Part shown: piece by piece, positions 1-8,633 of the stretch
How the letters are laid out: every line of letters starts with the position of its first letter
Position numbering within the stretch: the first letter of the stretch is position 1
Origin: Saccharopolyspora spinosa NRRL 18395
GTDB taxonomy: Bacteria; Actinomycetota; Actinomycetes; Mycobacteriales; Pseudonocardiaceae
Reading direction: 5' to 3'
Length of the DNA: 64,000 bases
Assembly: GCF_000194155.1 (NCBI RefSeq)
Contig: NZ_GL877878.1
Location: forward strand, 2,792,783 to 2,856,782
Made by a program: the position numbers and the translations under genes
The notes under the pieces: generated by a model
The model's input: only the letters and a program-made list of their open reading frames with translations
What the model was told of the DNA's origin: nothing
The model's database searches: none

Positions 1-12
1 CGGATCGTCCGG

Positions 13-156
13 CTAATCAAGCCCGCTGCCGCACCAGGTCACGAACGCCGGCACGTCGAACTTACGCTGCGCTTCCGTCGCCGAGACCAGGCCGGTTTCG
101 TGACGGATCTTCTCGTGCCGCACGATGGCGCCGAACTCCCAAAGACTGCACTCCAC
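13..156 (-). CDS. Possible 47-residue protein or remnant of a gene end
   Basis: A GTG-started minus-strand frame of 47 codons ends at a TAG. The translation contains the stretch RHETGLVSATEAQRKF and ends in WCGSGLD, which reads like real protein, but I recognise no family. A purine-rich AGGGG lies some distance upstream of the GTG. It could be a small gene or the 3' end of a decayed one. Low confidence. Confidence 0.2.
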   Translation of the reverse strand: MECSLWEFGAIVRHEKIRHETGLVSATEAQRKFDVPAFVTWCGSGLD

Positions 157-510
157 CTCAGACCCCTACGCGGTTCCGCGTTGGACCCTTCGGGCCGATT
201 GGCCGCGCGGCAGCATATCGACACCGAGTACGCAACATGTCAGAAAATGCCACGGAAACGCGCCCTCACTCAAATGGTCTAGTCAATGCTCTTCAGCTGC
301 CACGGTCACCGGAGCAGACGAGAGGCGTGGAATTGTGCGCCATCTCACAGAAGAATCGTGTCGAGCGGCCGCACTACTGGCCTAATTGGCGATTCGCTAG
401 TTCGGTCAACCGGCCCACCGCACAGTCACCAGTCCCTGGAAGTTAACGATAGGCACGCTCCGACCTCAATGGATCCCTTATACAACACGGGGTGTCTGCC
501 AAGTGGATGA
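157..510. other. No gene seen
   Basis: All six frames are short and have no recognisable domain or good ribosome binding site. It lies downstream of the minus-strand secretion-substrate cluster and upstream of the small frame at 13-156. Confidence 0.4.
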
Positions 511-1128
511 TCACGGCAAACCGTACTTACGTAGCAGCCTTCGTGCTGGGCACAGGAGCCGCCATCCGGTGATTACATTGACGGCCGACAGCAGGAGTGG
601 CGTCGCGAGCAGGATCAGGTAGCCGATGGTTGCCGGGGTGTAGCCGACCGGTTGGTCGCCGGACAACTGGCGGTAAATGGGGTCGCCGACTGTTCTGACC
701 GATGCGCTCACGGTACCAGTGAAGAAAAACGTGGAGATGATCGTGGTGAGGATCGTGCCACCGAACAGCGTGACGAGCACTCGCCGGGCCCTGGTCGCGA
801 AGGTCACGTTAAGGTGCCCGTTTTTCACGTAGACCGGCGCAAACGCCAACGTGACACCAGAAGAGAAATAGAAGAACGCCGAGAGACCACCCATCATCGT
901 CACCAGACCGGTCGTCGCCCAGGTCGCCGTGGGCAGCCGGTAACCGATCACGACCACCAAAATGCCAATGACGACACTCAAAACGACCGACAACGATCCA
1001 ATGAGTACAGACCAGAACTGGATTTTCCGCCCGAGTTGCGACGGCAGCACCATAAACTCGTGGTAGGCGGGGCGTTGTGCCGGAGCGCGGTAGTGGTGCG
1101 GGGGTACGCCTGGCCCACCGGGGTTCAT
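511..1128 (-). CDS. Four-helix membrane protein of the type VII substrate-like cluster
   Basis: The 205-residue protein has a proline-rich cytoplasmic-looking N terminus (about residues 1-25) followed by four hydrophobic segments near residues 36-60, 68-92, 112-135 and 160-180. I recognise no catalytic motif. I chose the ATG at 1128 because it overlaps the upstream stop codon as ATGA; an in-frame TTG lies five codons earlier. The tight overlap says it is translated with the two secretion-substrate-like proteins upstream, so it may be their membrane partner or an immunity-like protein. That role is inference. Confidence 0.6.
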   Translation of the reverse strand: MNPGGPGVPPHHYRAPAQRPAYHEFMVLPSQLGRKIQFWSVLIGSLSVVLSVVIGILVVVIGYRLPTATWATTGLVTMMGGLSAFFYFSSGVTLAFAPVYVKNGHLNVTFATRARRVLVTLFGGTILTTIISTFFFTGTVSASVRTVGDPIYRQLSGDQPVGYTPATIGYLILLATPLLLSAVNVITGWRLLCPARRLLRKYGLP

Positions 1129-1892
1129 CGGTTGACTCGCCAATCTGATCCGTCACCGTCGCTGACGCTACCGTCGGAAAGGTCACGGTCCGAGCGAGAC
1201 CACGTGCTGCCGACGTCGCGGATCTTCTGCGTGAGGGCGGTCTGCTCGGTCTCGATCACATCCAGATAGGAATTCACCGCCGTGATCGCAGCGGTGATCA
1301 AGCCGATCGCGACGCTTACACCCGTCGCGATCGCGCCGATCGCGGCACCTGCGCCCACGATGGTGCATGCCGCAGCGACGGCGCCGACGACACCGACGAT
1401 AAAGACGGCTATGGCTACATAGAGCGCCAATTTGAAGGCGTCGAGCGCGTTCGCCAAGCTGTTCAGCGAGTTGCGGATCTGCAGGGCGAGATCTTTTAGA
1501 CCCGTGAGCCCGTCGGCTTGTGCCGGAACGATCGCTTTGTAAGCTTCGGCCGCACGGCCCGTCCATTCGACGTTTGCATCGAGGTTGTGCAGAGCGACAT
1601 CACCCGCAACGTCTCCGATCGGGTTGGCGACTCCGCTTGCCCACATCTCGGCTTTGAGCCTGAGTCCGGCGGAGTTGCCGGGCTGGTTCCACGCCTGCTG
1701 GATCTTGGCCCAGAATTCTTGGATCTTCTGTTTCACGACCTCCATGCCCCGTTGAATCGGCTCAATCAGGTGCGCAAAGGCTTCAGGGACCCAGGTGAGA
1801 ACCTCATTGACCTTGTCGAAGAACTCCTTGATCCTCTGGTTCAGCTCCTGCAGCTTGTCGTCGACCTGGCCGACGAGCGGATCAGCCACCAT
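1125..1892 (-). CDS. WXG100-like protein with C-terminal membrane helices
   Basis: The 255-residue protein has long amphipathic helices at residues 5-70, a W-T-G turn near residue 110 (EWTGRAAEAY) typical of WXG100 type VII secretion proteins, and a Gly/Ala-rich hydrophobic block at about 160-220 that should span the membrane or form a pore. The charged C terminus ends in a Ser/Asp-rich stretch. The start is the ATG at 1892, preceded by GGGGGAC, and overlaps the upstream gene by 11 bases. Long WXG proteins of this layout are usually type VII substrates or toxin carriers; no C-terminal enzyme domain is seen here. Confidence 0.6.
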   Translation of the reverse strand: MVADPLVGQVDDKLQELNQRIKEFFDKVNEVLTWVPEAFAHLIEPIQRGMEVVKQKIQEFWAKIQQAWNQPGNSAGLRLKAEMWASGVANPIGDVAGDVALHNLDANVEWTGRAAEAYKAIVPAQADGLTGLKDLALQIRNSLNSLANALDAFKLALYVAIAVFIVGVVGAVAAACTIVGAGAAIGAIATGVSVAIGLITAAITAVNSYLDVIETEQTALTQKIRDVGSTWSRSDRDLSDGSVSDGDGSDWRVNR

Positions 1893-2229
1893 AGATGTCC
1901 CCCTGCATTCGGTACGCGTTCTGGATTTCGTGCATCCCTTGCTCGTCGTCACGCTCGTACTGATCGGCCGAACTACGCAGGTCCGCGCCGATCTCCCTGA
2001 AATACTCGGCCGCCTGACGGATCATGTCTTCCAGCGCCGTGCGGGCGTCGTTGAAAGCGTCGTCCAGGCCCATGTCAACCGCCCATATCGACGCTTCTTC
2101 GCCCGTGATGTTGAGCGGCCCCAGGGCGTGCAGCGGGGCGTTCAAGCTGTCGGCTGCGGCTTCCCAAACGCGCGCATCCGACCGCAGCGCCTCCAGCGCA
2201 ACGTCGACGCCATCACCAGGTTGAGTCAC
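1882..2229 (-). CDS. WXG100/EspC-like secretion-associated protein
   Basis: The 115-residue all-helical protein has the layout of EspC/WXG100-family proteins: an N-terminal helix beginning VALEALRSDARVWEAAADSL, a central turn, and a C-terminal helix ending in a Y-x-x-x-D-like segment (ADQYERDDEQG). Such proteins are small partners exported by type VII (ESX) systems, often as pairs with a larger WXG protein encoded next door, as here. No EccC or other ESX machinery gene is in the window. It follows the YbaB-like gene by 27 bases. Confidence 0.6.
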   Translation of the reverse strand: MTQPGDGVDVALEALRSDARVWEAAADSLNAPLHALGPLNITGEEASIWAVDMGLDDAFNDARTALEDMIRQAAEYFREIGADLRSSADQYERDDEQGMHEIQNAYRMQGDIYGG

Positions 2230-2256
2230 GTGGCACTCCTCGTGTCATCAGGGCGG

Positions 2257-2982
2257 TCACGACAGAAGACCGAGCCGGCGAAGGAACAGCTGCGGGTCGC
2301 TAGCCAGGACATTCAGCTCGTCAATGGCGCGGCTGTGAGGCCCCTGCGCCAATTCACCAGGCGAACTCTGCTCACTCAGATGTGTCAAGACCTCGGTGAG
2401 CTCAAGCTCGATCTCCGAATTCCGCGAGGACGCGGCCCAGCCCGAGTCGATCCACACCTCCAGAACCTGCCCACTCCTGGCAGAACCCCGAACATGCCCA
2501 CCCGAACTCTCCACCGAGACCGTCCGGTCAACGCGAGCGGACAGCTGCTCGGTGAAGCCGTTGAGATCAGCCGAGACCGTATCCACCAACCTCATCACGT
2601 CGTCCTTGCCTAGCGGCGACGTATCAGGGACATCAGCCGGTTCGCCAGCCGCGGAGAGAGAAGGCGTCTGCTCGACACGTTCGACCTGGTTCTCAAGCAC
2701 CCGCATGGTCGCAGCCGTGAATGCGGAAAGTACAGCCGCCCCAAGCTCACGTGGGTCGACCGAACGTCGCCAATCCGCAGCAAGAACAACCGAGGTCACA
2801 GCCCCGGCATCCGTGACATGGACAGTGACCGCCGGCGCCTCAGAGTCGGCCGTGTCATCCGTATCGCTCGCGAACGAACCACCACTGGGTAAGGGATCCT
2901 CCAGATCCTCGAAGTCCTCGAACTCCGACAGCGGGTCGTACTCGGGTTCCCAATCGTTCGCCCGACGCCTGCCGTAGCTCAT
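2257..2982 (-). CDS. YbaB/EbfC-like protein at head of secretion-substrate cluster
   Basis: The 241-residue protein carries an acidic N terminus (residues 12-50) and then a YbaB/EbfC-like segment, recognisable from the pattern VTSVVLAADWRRSVDPRELG followed by a long helix. In actinomycetes YbaB-like proteins often stand first in WXG100/EspC gene clusters, where they are thought to act as chaperones or binding partners rather than nucleoid proteins. The ATG at 2982 was chosen over longer in-frame starts because GGGGAGGGGAAG lies just upstream. The three following genes on the same strand are tightly spaced and form one operon. Confidence 0.6.
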   Translation of the reverse strand: MSYGRRRANDWEPEYDPLSEFEDFEDLEDPLPSGGSFASDTDDTADSEAPAVTVHVTDAGAVTSVVLAADWRRSVDPRELGAAVLSAFTAATMRVLENQVERVEQTPSLSAAGEPADVPDTSPLGKDDVMRLVDTVSADLNGFTEQLSARVDRTVSVESSGGHVRGSARSGQVLEVWIDSGWAASSRNSEIELELTEVLTHLSEQSSPGELAQGPHSRAIDELNVLASDPQLFLRRLGLLS

Positions 2983-3666
2983 CCGACTTCCCCTCCCCAG
3001 AATCGAGTGCCGGGTCAGTCTGCCGCCCAAACCCTCACCCGCACGTAGAGGGCTGCGGAATGTGTCCTGCGAAACGGCCAGTAGGGTGAAAGATCGCCGG
3101 GATGAGATCCGCCAGCCATTCCAGCTGAGTATTTCCTGGCAACGACGTAGCATCGGCGCCGGGTTCGTCGGGCACGCGGTGATCCCGGTCGGCAGCACCG
3201 GCTGCCCGGGAACCTCGATTGCCGAGTCGGCGGGAATACGGGGCGCGGTACAGGATCGGACGCGGAACTGGCGGCGATGGTGCTGGAAACTACTCAGGCC
3301 CGGTGGCCGCTCTGGCGGCGGTAGCTCAACCAATTCCCAGCCTTGGCAGCACCTCTAGCGCGACCAGTACTCGCACTGGGGCAGATAGTGCTGCCGCTGG
3401 TGTAGGTGCCACAGGTCGTGGCCAGCGTGACGGCAACGACAATGAGAGACCAACAAGCACCTGGAGCGGCGATGCGGACGCGGCTCGTTCGCCCATGCGG
3501 ACCCGAGGTTAAAACGTGATCATTAAGGTTGCACCCTCCAGCCTCCGCAAGAGGATGGGCGGCCGTTGAGCCAGAACCGTTCCGCACGCCTATGGAAGTT
3601 GCGTCGCAGCTCGGCTGAAAACGGAGCGTTTCTGGACTGCTGATCTTGAAACCGGTTCCAAAAAGA
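2983..3666. other. No convincing gene; promoter side of the YbaB-like gene
   Basis: Several frames of 60-100 codons are open, among them a minus-strand frame at 3294-3587 with a hydrophobic run (WSLIVVAVTLATTCG) that could be a lipoprotein signal, but its downstream part does not look like protein. I annotate no gene. The segment runs from the YbaB-like gene's upstream region to the left end of the tRNA-Asn island. Confidence 0.4.
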
Positions 3667-3737
3667 AGAAGCCCAGACCGTATGACCTGGGCTTTTGCTC
3701 CTCCGACTGGACTCGAACCAGTAACCCTTCGGTTAAC
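3667..3737. repeat. attL-like direct repeat: 3' part of tRNA-Asn plus terminator
   Basis: These 71 bases match 21562-21632 with a single difference (A at 3677, G at 21572). The copy holds the 3' 40 bases of a tRNA-Asn gene (3698-3737, minus strand), starting exactly at the anticodon, and the terminator hairpin behind it. Beyond 3737 the similarity stops, so the 5' half of the tRNA is absent. This is the expected left end of an element integrated by a site-specific recombinase into the tRNA 3' end. Confidence 0.9.
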
Positions 3738-4115
3738 TGACCGTTCTGGCCGCCAGTCGCCGCCGGTCGATCTAGCTGGGAAATTTGTGATCGCTCACGA
3801 CCCCAGTCGCCCACGTTCGCCCCGAATCGGCCGCGTTTCTGCACCATAAATGCACCCTCGTTCGTGATCTTGGCGCCGAGACGGCTGGCCAACCCCTTGG
3901 CCGTATTGCACAACCGGGCAAGTTGTTCTCGGTACGGGAGCGGGCCACGCCGTAGAGCCCCTACACGGCCTCGGAGGCGTCGAACCAACAAGGCGTCTGG
4001 AAGGCGGTGCGTCAAGACCCCACCCTGCCCAAAGTCGGCGAAACGCCCAGAATCAACCGAAAAGGCCATCCGCACTGTCCTTCTGCGCTCGGTGATCAGT
4101 GGGATGATCTTGGAT
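3738..4115. other. Island left end, no convincing gene
   Basis: A minus-strand frame is open through the repeat (3590-4183) and includes GAFMVQKRGRFGANVGDWG, but no integrase or excisionase catalytic motif is visible. It may be leftover recombination-gene sequence. The last bases form the upstream region of the formyltransferase-like gene. Confidence 0.35.
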
Positions 4116-4994
4116 ATGCCGAAATCGCCGCGCGTCGTGCTCGCCTCATTCGGTCCTGACCAGTTCGCAACACTCCACTCCACATGCGAACAAGCCGGAT
4201 TCGTGCCGGTTTCCTACGCTTACTCCCGTTCCAAGAGGCCGCGACAGCGGAGTTCCCCGAACTCCGGGAGGATTGTCGGCGAAGTTCTTAATGCCATTCC
4301 ACCCGGCATGGACCTGTTGCTCCCCGGCAGCGCCGACGGTCTGGCCACCGCCCTGTCCGGGTATTGCCCTGATCTCGTAGTGGTGTACGGGTTTTCTTGG
4401 AAGCTGCCCGAAACCGTACTGCGCTTGCCCCGGTACGGCGTCATCAACGTGCACACTTCTTTGCTGCCGCGGTACCGAGGGCCCGCGCCGGTCCTGTGGG
4501 CGATCCGCAACGGCGATGCCGACATGGGTGTGACGATCCACCGCATGGACGGCGAATTCGACACAGGGAACATCATTGTTCAGCGAGGTGGCATTCCGCT
4601 GGACGACGACATCACTCAGGAAAGCTTGTCGGCGCGAATCAATCCGGTGATCGGCGATCTTCTCAGCATCGCGCTCGAACGCGTCGCGACAGGGTTCCCG
4701 GGGACCCCGCAGGACGACTCCGAGGCGTCCTACGCAGGGTTCATGGAACCGGGATTCTCGCACGTAGACTGGTCGCACACTGCCCGCGACATTCACAACC
4801 AGGTTCGCACGTTCCGACACATGGGATCCGGACGCGGTCCGCTCGGGCAGATCGACGGCCGGTGGGTGAAGATCCTCCGCACCAGTACTACCCGGGCGGA
4901 AGGCATCCGGGTTGACTGCGCGGACGGGCCACTTTGGGTGACCGAATTCGTGCCCGCCGAGCCACCCGCTACGGACGGCCCAACGCCTCGGTAA
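4116..4994 (+). CDS. Formyltransferase-like enzyme (Fmt/ArnA fold)
   Basis: The 292-residue protein has the Rossmann-type formyl-transfer domain of methionyl-tRNA formyltransferase relatives. The hallmark NVHTSLLPRYRGPAP lies at residues 111-125, giving the family's catalytic Asn111 and His113, and the catalytic Asp is seen in EFDTGNII at about residue 149. A C-terminal OB-like region (about 210-292) has the Fmt layout. Donor would be 10-formyltetrahydrofolate. It is probably not the housekeeping Fmt, because it sits alone in an island rather than beside def; substrates of such enzymes include sugar amines and natural-product amines. Its 3' end overlaps the convergent STAND gene by 26 bases. 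An ATG at 4104 is an alternative start. Confidence 0.75.
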   Translation: MPKSPRVVLASFGPDQFATLHSTCEQAGFVPVSYAYSRSKRPRQRSSPNSGRIVGEVLNAIPPGMDLLLPGSADGLATALSGYCPDLVVVYGFSWKLPETVLRLPRYGVINVHTSLLPRYRGPAPVLWAIRNGDADMGVTIHRMDGEFDTGNIIVQRGGIPLDDDITQESLSARINPVIGDLLSIALERVATGFPGTPQDDSEASYAGFMEPGFSHVDWSHTARDIHNQVRTFRHMGSGRGPLGQIDGRWVKILRTSTTRAEGIRVDCADGPLWVTEFVPAEPPATDGPTPR

Positions 4995-7368
4995 GGCGTT
5001 CACGTTTCGCGGCGGCTTTCGGATCTTCGAAGTCGGTAAGGCTTCGCAGGGCTTCCTGCCGGCAGTGCGATGCTTCCGCGGCCGCGTCGGTAGCAGCGAA
5101 TGCTACGGCGAGGTCGTCGAGCGTGTGAGCCAGCTGCCAGTGATCTCCGAGTTCGCGGTGGATCGCTGCCGCTCGCCGGTGGAAGCCGACTGCCTCTCGG
5201 AGGCGGCCTAGTTCCTGGTACGCCTGGCCGGTGCCGTGCAATGACATGGCCTCGCGGCTGCGATCGCCCAAGCGCTGCTGAATGGTCGCAGCTTCCTGAC
5301 AGGAGACCAGCGCCTCGCCCGGTTCGCCCACAGCCCGCTGGATCCGCGCCAGTTCGACCAGCCAATGCGCTTCCCACATCCGGTTGTTGAACTGGTCGGC
5401 TATGGCGAGAGCATCGCGAATAGACGAAAGCGCATTCTCGACATCGCCCGTTTCCCGTAGGGTCATGCTAAGGATGAACAGGGCGTTTCCTTCGCGGGCG
5501 CGATCGGCCAGCTCTCGGTAGACCCGAAGTGCCGCATGCAGGTTTTCGATCGCTTCCCCGAATTCCCCGAGCTCGTAGTAGGTCTCCCCGAGATTGCACA
5601 GCGCGAGGCCCTCCCGGCGCCTGTCCCCGATCTCTCGCGAAATCACCATGCTCTGTTCGAAGTAGGACTTCGCATCTGCCAGCCTTCGTCGCCGGAGCCC
5701 AAGTAAGCCGAGAGCATTGATGGAAATCGCCCTTCCCGGTTGATCGCCGATTTTCTCGCGAATCGTCAAGGCAGCGCGGTGGTAACTCTCGCTCTCGGCC
5801 AGCCGACGCGCTTGGAAGGACGATTTCCCCAGGCTTTCGAGCATCTCGGCTTCCCCGTGGAGATCGCCGACCTGGCGAGCGGACTCCAGTCCGATGAGAC
5901 TGGTTGCCAGCCAATCGTCGAATATGTTCCTGCTCGCGTAAATGCTCCGCAGCATGGCTGAAAGCTGCCATGCGACCCGATGCAGCGAGACGTCCGAAGC
6001 AGCACGAGCAGCAGCGACCAGATTGGATCTCTCCACCTCGAACCAGTCCAACGCCTCAGTGCGACCGGCGAAGGTAATGGGAACGACATCCACCTCGGGT
6101 GGTTCGAGGGAAAATCGCCGAGTGCCAGGGAAGATGACGTGCAGCGCGGAATCAAGCGTGCGCAGATACCAGCTGAGCACGCGTCGCAATGCAGCTCGGC
6201 GGCTTTCCGGTGCCTCCTCGTGAAACACCTGGTCGGCCGCGTAAGCACGCAGCAGATCGTGGAGTTGATACCGCCTGGACGCGCTCTGCTCAAGCAGATG
6301 CGCCCCTACCAAGACATCCAGTTGGCGACGTACCCGACTGCCGTCAGCGTTGATCAACACTGCGGCTACCTCTGCGCCGAATTCCGAGCCTGGAAGCAGA
6401 CCCAGCAGTCGAAACAGCCGCGCCACCTCCGCTGACAGCGCCCGGTACGACCAGGCGAACACGGTTCGAACCGCGTCGGCCTCCTCGTCATCTTCGGCTG
6501 TGAGGGCATCCCACAACGCCGACTCGTCGCGGAGATCCGAGATCAGATCGCCAAGCCGCATCAGCGGCCGACTGGCAGCACGCTCCGCGGCGATCCGCAA
6601 CGCCAGTGGTAGCCGTGCGCACAACCGGGCCAACTCCCGCAATTCAGCGTCGTCGTCATTTGACCGGTAACCCGCAGTGACCGCGCGCAGCAGCGCGATG
6701 GCCTCCGTCTCGGGGAGCATGTCCAAACTCAGCCGCCGCGCACCGTCTCTGGCGACCAGCCCCGAAAGCCGGCTGCGGCTGGTCACCACAACCAAGCACC
6801 CGGCCGTTCCGGGCAGCAAGGGCCGCACCTGCCCGACCGACGCGGCATTGTCGAGGATGATCAACACCCGCTGGCCGGCCAGCCGCGAGCGGTACAGGGC
6901 GGCCTTTCCCTCCAGTTCGGCAGGGATCGCGGCCGCGGGTTCGCCGAGTGCCCGCAGAAACCGGTCGAGAGCTTCTTCGGCCGTTACCGGAAGGCCCGGG
7001 TCGTAGCCCCGGAGGTTGGCGTACAACTGCCCATCCGGGAAGCGGTGCCGCATCAAGTGCGCCCAGTGCAGGGCCAACGAAGTCTTACCGACCCCAGCGG
7101 TACCCGTGATCACCGACAGCGCCACCGCCAAGGGTTCATCACGGTCATCAGTCAGGACGCCATCAAGGTGTTCCAGCTCCGCGTTCCGGTTGACGAAACT
7201 ACGCACATCCCCGGGAAGCTGCTGCGGTGTGGGGACGGACGACCGGTCGGCTCCGTGGAAGTGGACACCTCCATAGACATGCCGGGCCTGCACGACATCA
7301 GCTGTCGACCCGGACACTTCCGTGCGGTTGTCATGCCGCGATAGTTCGTCCGGGTCTCCACTGTGCAT
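4969..7368 (-). CDS. STAND NTPase: NB-ARC domain with C-terminal TPR array
   Basis: The 799-residue protein begins with a short tail containing VVQARHVYGGVHFHG, a motif often found before NTPase domains in actinobacterial STAND proteins. The NB-ARC ATPase follows, with Walker A GTAGVGKTS at residues 89-97, Walker B VLIILDNA near 168-175 and the GLPL-like RLPLALRIAA. About residues 480-790 are tetratricopeptide repeats. There is no SARP-type DNA-binding domain, so it is not a plain AfsR regulator. Such proteins act as ligand-sensing switches in signalling or anti-phage immunity; which applies here is inference. It follows the DUF6879-like gene by three bases and forms an operon with it. Confidence 0.8.
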   Translation of the reverse strand: MHSGDPDELSRHDNRTEVSGSTADVVQARHVYGGVHFHGADRSSVPTPQQLPGDVRSFVNRNAELEHLDGVLTDDRDEPLAVALSVITGTAGVGKTSLALHWAHLMRHRFPDGQLYANLRGYDPGLPVTAEEALDRFLRALGEPAAAIPAELEGKAALYRSRLAGQRVLIILDNAASVGQVRPLLPGTAGCLVVVTSRSRLSGLVARDGARRLSLDMLPETEAIALLRAVTAGYRSNDDDAELRELARLCARLPLALRIAAERAASRPLMRLGDLISDLRDESALWDALTAEDDEEADAVRTVFAWSYRALSAEVARLFRLLGLLPGSEFGAEVAAVLINADGSRVRRQLDVLVGAHLLEQSASRRYQLHDLLRAYAADQVFHEEAPESRRAALRRVLSWYLRTLDSALHVIFPGTRRFSLEPPEVDVVPITFAGRTEALDWFEVERSNLVAAARAASDVSLHRVAWQLSAMLRSIYASRNIFDDWLATSLIGLESARQVGDLHGEAEMLESLGKSSFQARRLAESESYHRAALTIREKIGDQPGRAISINALGLLGLRRRRLADAKSYFEQSMVISREIGDRRREGLALCNLGETYYELGEFGEAIENLHAALRVYRELADRAREGNALFILSMTLRETGDVENALSSIRDALAIADQFNNRMWEAHWLVELARIQRAVGEPGEALVSCQEAATIQQRLGDRSREAMSLHGTGQAYQELGRLREAVGFHRRAAAIHRELGDHWQLAHTLDDLAVAFAATDAAAEASHCRQEALRSLTDFEDPKAAAKRERLTEALGRP

Positions 7369-7371
7369 TCG

Positions 7372-7983
7372 TCATTCCCCACCGGGAGCTGCTAACGGGA
7401 CCACCCTGCGTTCGAAGTAACTGGACAGGCTTTCTCCCATCTCATAAAGGTCCTGGATGAACTGCTGACACCGCGTGATCAGGCTCCGGTCCTGATATCT
7501 GATACCGGCTTGAAGAACCCCGTCTTTGTCGTACTCAGCTTGGTACATGACGTCATTCCCGAGAGTGTAGATCTCGGGCAGTGAACCGACCTTTTCGAAG
7601 TGCTCCACCTGTTCGACGTCCACTACGTGGACTTTGCCGCCGCACTCGTGCCGAATTCGCAGCAGATGCAGTTCCCACTGAAGATAGGGAGTGATTGGCT
7701 CTTCGACTACCCTGACCCGCCAAGTACCGAACCCCTGTTCGGCAATCCGCCGATAGTAGTCCGCCAGGCTGCTACGCCGCGATTCGATCAGGCGCATCGC
7801 TTCAGCCCAATCTCCGCTAGCGAAGGCCGCCCAGCTGTCGTTTCCCGGCTCCTTGAAATGTTGTTGGCGCTCCAGCTTCCAGAACCCCGGCTCCTCAATG
7901 CGCCAGAAGTGCCGCTGAAAGTCAGCGCGGTACTCGTCGAGCGGCATCCGATCGCCTCGCGCGCCGTCAAGCAGCTCACTCAT
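7372..7983 (-). CDS. DUF6879-like protein
   Basis: The 203-residue soluble protein begins with an RHFWRIEEPGFWKLER pattern and contains EEPITPYLQWELHLL and ERRVVPLA, which I associate with the DUF6879 family of actinobacteria; no enzymatic residues are known to me. The ORF overlaps the upstream small gene by 8 bases and ends three bases before the STAND gene, so the three are cotranscribed. Related proteins are commonly encoded next to small regulators in actinomycetes. Function unknown. Confidence 0.6.
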   Translation of the reverse strand: MSELLDGARGDRMPLDEYRADFQRHFWRIEEPGFWKLERQQHFKEPGNDSWAAFASGDWAEAMRLIESRRSSLADYYRRIAEQGFGTWRVRVVEEPITPYLQWELHLLRIRHECGGKVHVVDVEQVEHFEKVGSLPEIYTLGNDVMYQAEYDKDGVLQAGIRYQDRSLITRCQQFIQDLYEMGESLSSYFERRVVPLAAPGGE

Positions 7984-8248
7984 CGGGTATGTCCAACTTC
8001 GCAGCCACGATCGTGGCCCGCGGGATGATCACGAGCCGCTCATCCGCGTCAACAGTCACACCCGCGGGGAGCCGCGACCGGTAGGAGTCCGTGAGATCCC
8101 GTCCGATGACTGCGACATCGCCGTTATCGAGCTCCCAGATGTCGGGACAACTGTCGTCCTCAGAGGTCAAACTGAGCTCGTGCGCAGACTTCCCCCATCG
8201 CCGTGCAAGCGAGGACGACGGGTCCGCTTCCCATCTTTTTCGGGGCAT
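7976..8248 (-). CDS. Small conserved protein paired with the DUF6879-like gene
   Basis: The 90-residue protein starts at the ATG of MPRKRWEAD (an upstream in-frame ATG exists at 8275). Its middle reads CPDIWELDNGDVAVIGRDLT and the C terminus DERLVIIPRATIVAAKLD, a beta-rich pattern. I have seen this layout as the usual short partner of DUF6879-like genes but know no function. It is the first gene of the operon with the DUF6879-like and STAND proteins; an inverted repeat at 8331-8353 lies in its promoter region. Confidence 0.6.
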   Translation of the reverse strand: MPRKRWEADPSSSLARRWGKSAHELSLTSEDDSCPDIWELDNGDVAVIGRDLTDSYRSRLPAGVTVDADERLVIIPRATIVAAKLDIPDE

Positions 8249-8330
8249 TTCGCACCTCATATCCGTCCACGGCACGCTTGTCGGCCGCGGAACCGCTCGA
8301 CCCTTGATTCAATTGTCCGCAACTCGCAAA

Positions 8331-8353
8331 GTGTCATATACCAGAGATGACAC
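8331..8353. promoter_or_regulatory. Inverted repeat, possible operator of the STAND operon
   Basis: GTGTCAT and ATGACAC form 7-bp arms separated by nine bases, about 80 bases upstream of the first gene of the minus-strand STAND operon. The symmetry fits a dimeric repressor site. No regulator is assigned. Confidence 0.35.
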
Positions 8354-8522
8354 TATTCGACCAACGTAGCATGATGATCTTGAACAGCGTCGTCCTCGTT
8401 GTCACTTTGCGCTGATCGAACCCGGAAGTACGCCCAATTTGGTGAAAGCCGGAACCCCTACCCAACTCGCCACCGAACCATCCTGGTCCACTACAAGAAC
8501 TACTCGGATTCCAATGAGGTGA

Positions 8523-8562
8523 TTGCAGGTAACCATCAATGATGGTGGTTGCATGTAACCAT
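8523..8562. promoter_or_regulatory. Two direct copies of a TTGCANGTAACCAT motif
   Basis: TTGCAGGTAACCAT (8523-8536) and TTGCATGTAACCAT (8549-8562) differ by one base and are spaced 26 bases apart, suggesting a binding site for a regulator at two and a half helical turns. The gene it once served may be the decayed frame downstream or the Wadjet operon 480 bases away. Confidence 0.35.
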
Positions 8563-8633
8563 GCAGTCACTACGTCGCATATCACTACGGTTTGCGTTCG
8601 ACGATGTGTCAGACGGGTGGCGAACTCTAGTCG

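Noticed and set aside
3294-3587. Small lipoprotein gene on the minus strand
   Set aside because: A hydrophobic run is present but the cysteine context (TTC) is poor and the mature part does not resemble protein.
3738-4183. Integrase remnant at the island's left end
   Set aside because: The open minus-strand frame has no R-H-R-Y recombinase motifs; resemblance is too weak to call.
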